Positions 63,423-64,000 of a stretch of DNA of 64,000 bases are shown here, in pieces. The position numbers and the translations under genes are program-made. The stretch's first letter is position 1; every line of letters starts with the position of its first letter. A model generated the notes under the pieces. The model was not told where the DNA came from, ran no database searches, and saw only the letters and a program-made list of their open reading frames with translations. Source of the DNA: an uncultured Duncaniella sp. Its GTDB lineage: Bacteria; Bacteroidota; Bacteroidia; Bacteroidales; Muribaculaceae. Location of the stretch: the NCBI GenBank assembly GCA_910587165.1, contig CAJUKP010000007.1:62001-126000 (forward strand), given 5' to 3'.

Positions 63423-64000
63423 ATGTCACCACGCAAGCCCACAGCCAAGCCCGGCGCCGAACGCCGCCCTTTCAGACCCGATGTGATCGAAACATACCGG
63501 GTGGACGGAGAGAAACCTCTTCTGGAATATCTCATATCGGTCATGCCTGACCGTAAACGAACCGCCATCAAGAGCCTTCTTGCTCATAATCAGATAGCTG
63601 TGAACGGACTCCCCGTCACACAGTTCGACACCCCGCTCAAACCCGGCGATGAGGTCAAGGCCAACCTGTCCAGGGAGTTCAGGGTGTTCTACAACCGTCG
63701 CCTCAAGATTGTCTACGAGGACAATGACATCATCGTGGTCAACAAAGGCTACGGCCTGCTCTCGATGGGCAATGACAAGGTGAAGGACGGAACGGCCTAT
63801 TCGATTCTCCAGGAGTATCTGAAATGGCAGGATCCGCGCAACAAACTGTTCATTGTCCACCGCCTTGACCGTGACACTTCCGGTCTGATGGTCTTTGCCA
63901 AGAATGTCGAGGCCAAGGAACGCCTGCAGCACAACTGGAACAATATGGTGCTGTCGCGCAAGTATCTCGCGGTCGTCGAGGGTCAGCCCGAACCGGCCGA
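63423..64000 (+). CDS. RluA-family rRNA/tRNA pseudouridine synthase, 5' part
   Basis: Open frame from the ATG at 63423 to the window edge (192 codons visible), so the 3' end is missing. An N-terminal basic stretch is followed by an S4 RNA-binding domain (LLEYLISVMPDRKRTAIKSLLAHN and NQIAVNGLPV, about residues 35-80). The RluA catalytic domain then starts with IVYEDNDIIVVNKGYGLL. The motif HRLDRDTSGLMVFAKN near residue 143 contains the catalytic aspartate. It isomerises uridine in rRNA or tRNA; the target position cannot be assigned. Three bases after topA, so probably co-transcribed. Confidence 0.92.
   Translation, partial: MSPRKPTAKPGAERRPFRPDVIETYRVDGEKPLLEYLISVMPDRKRTAIKSLLAHNQIAVNGLPVTQFDTPLKPGDEVKANLSREFRVFYNRRLKIVYEDNDIIVVNKGYGLLSMGNDKVKDGTAYSILQEYLKWQDPRNKLFIVHRLDRDTSGLMVFAKNVEAKERLQHNWNNMVLSRKYLAVVEGQPEPA

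Overview
The window (64 kb, G+C-rich apart from one AT-rich island) looks like a chromosomal segment of a Bacteroidales bacterium. A Muribaculaceae-type gut commensal is my best guess from gene content and base composition, but this is inference. Supporting signs are promoters of the Bacteroidota type (TTTG, about 20 bases, TAnnTTTG), a SusC/SusD/SusE/SusF cluster, a carboxynorspermidine decarboxylase, a secreted protein with a C-terminal tail like those used by the type IX secretion system, many lipoproteins, and LpxB for lipid A.

Layout. 1-4322: a housekeeping run (3' part of a PcrA/UvrD helicase, nspC, a membrane glycosyltransferase, radC) with overlapping starts and stops. 4359-7408: an AT-rich restriction-modification island with a gamma-class N6-adenine methyltransferase, a convergent PD-(D/E)XK nuclease and a small Xre-type controller with palindromic operator candidates. 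7445-9704: an iron alcohol dehydrogenase and rfbA, closed by a strong terminator. 9715-19989 (minus): a seven-gene operon of exported or membrane proteins (CHASE2 sensor, FecR-like, WD40/OmpA-like, TPR-caspase, DUF4384, coiled-coil, transglutaminase-like). 20118-28655: a divergent susCDEF-type operon with a ~520-base structured leader and no linked glycoside hydrolase or regulator. 28673-39920: a small membrane protein, purU, lpxB, a glucosaminidase lipoprotein, a DbpA-like helicase, plsC, a Nudix hydrolase, recQ, a sugar-phosphate transferase and a DUF349 protein.

40068-48615: four surface-protein genes (secreted tail protein, OmpA, large coiled-coil lipoprotein, beta-barrel-like protein) lie between two related, almost fully palindromic noncoding elements of 1.0-1.4 kb. 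Each element abuts the stop codon of a neighbouring gene exactly. 48626-64000: gdhA, a YycJ-type MBL protein, an RsmI-like methyltransferase, sufB, cvpA and valS on the minus strand. Then ispD, recG, tadA, a sirtuin, a candidate small RNA, topA and the 5' part of an RluA-family pseudouridine synthase on the plus strand.

The two best candidates for something undescribed are the exported caspase/CHASE2/transglutaminase operon, which is a possible periplasmic signalling or proteolysis system and differs from cytoplasmic defence caspases, and the paired giant inverted-repeat elements. No database search was run. Family names come from motifs read in the translated sequence.
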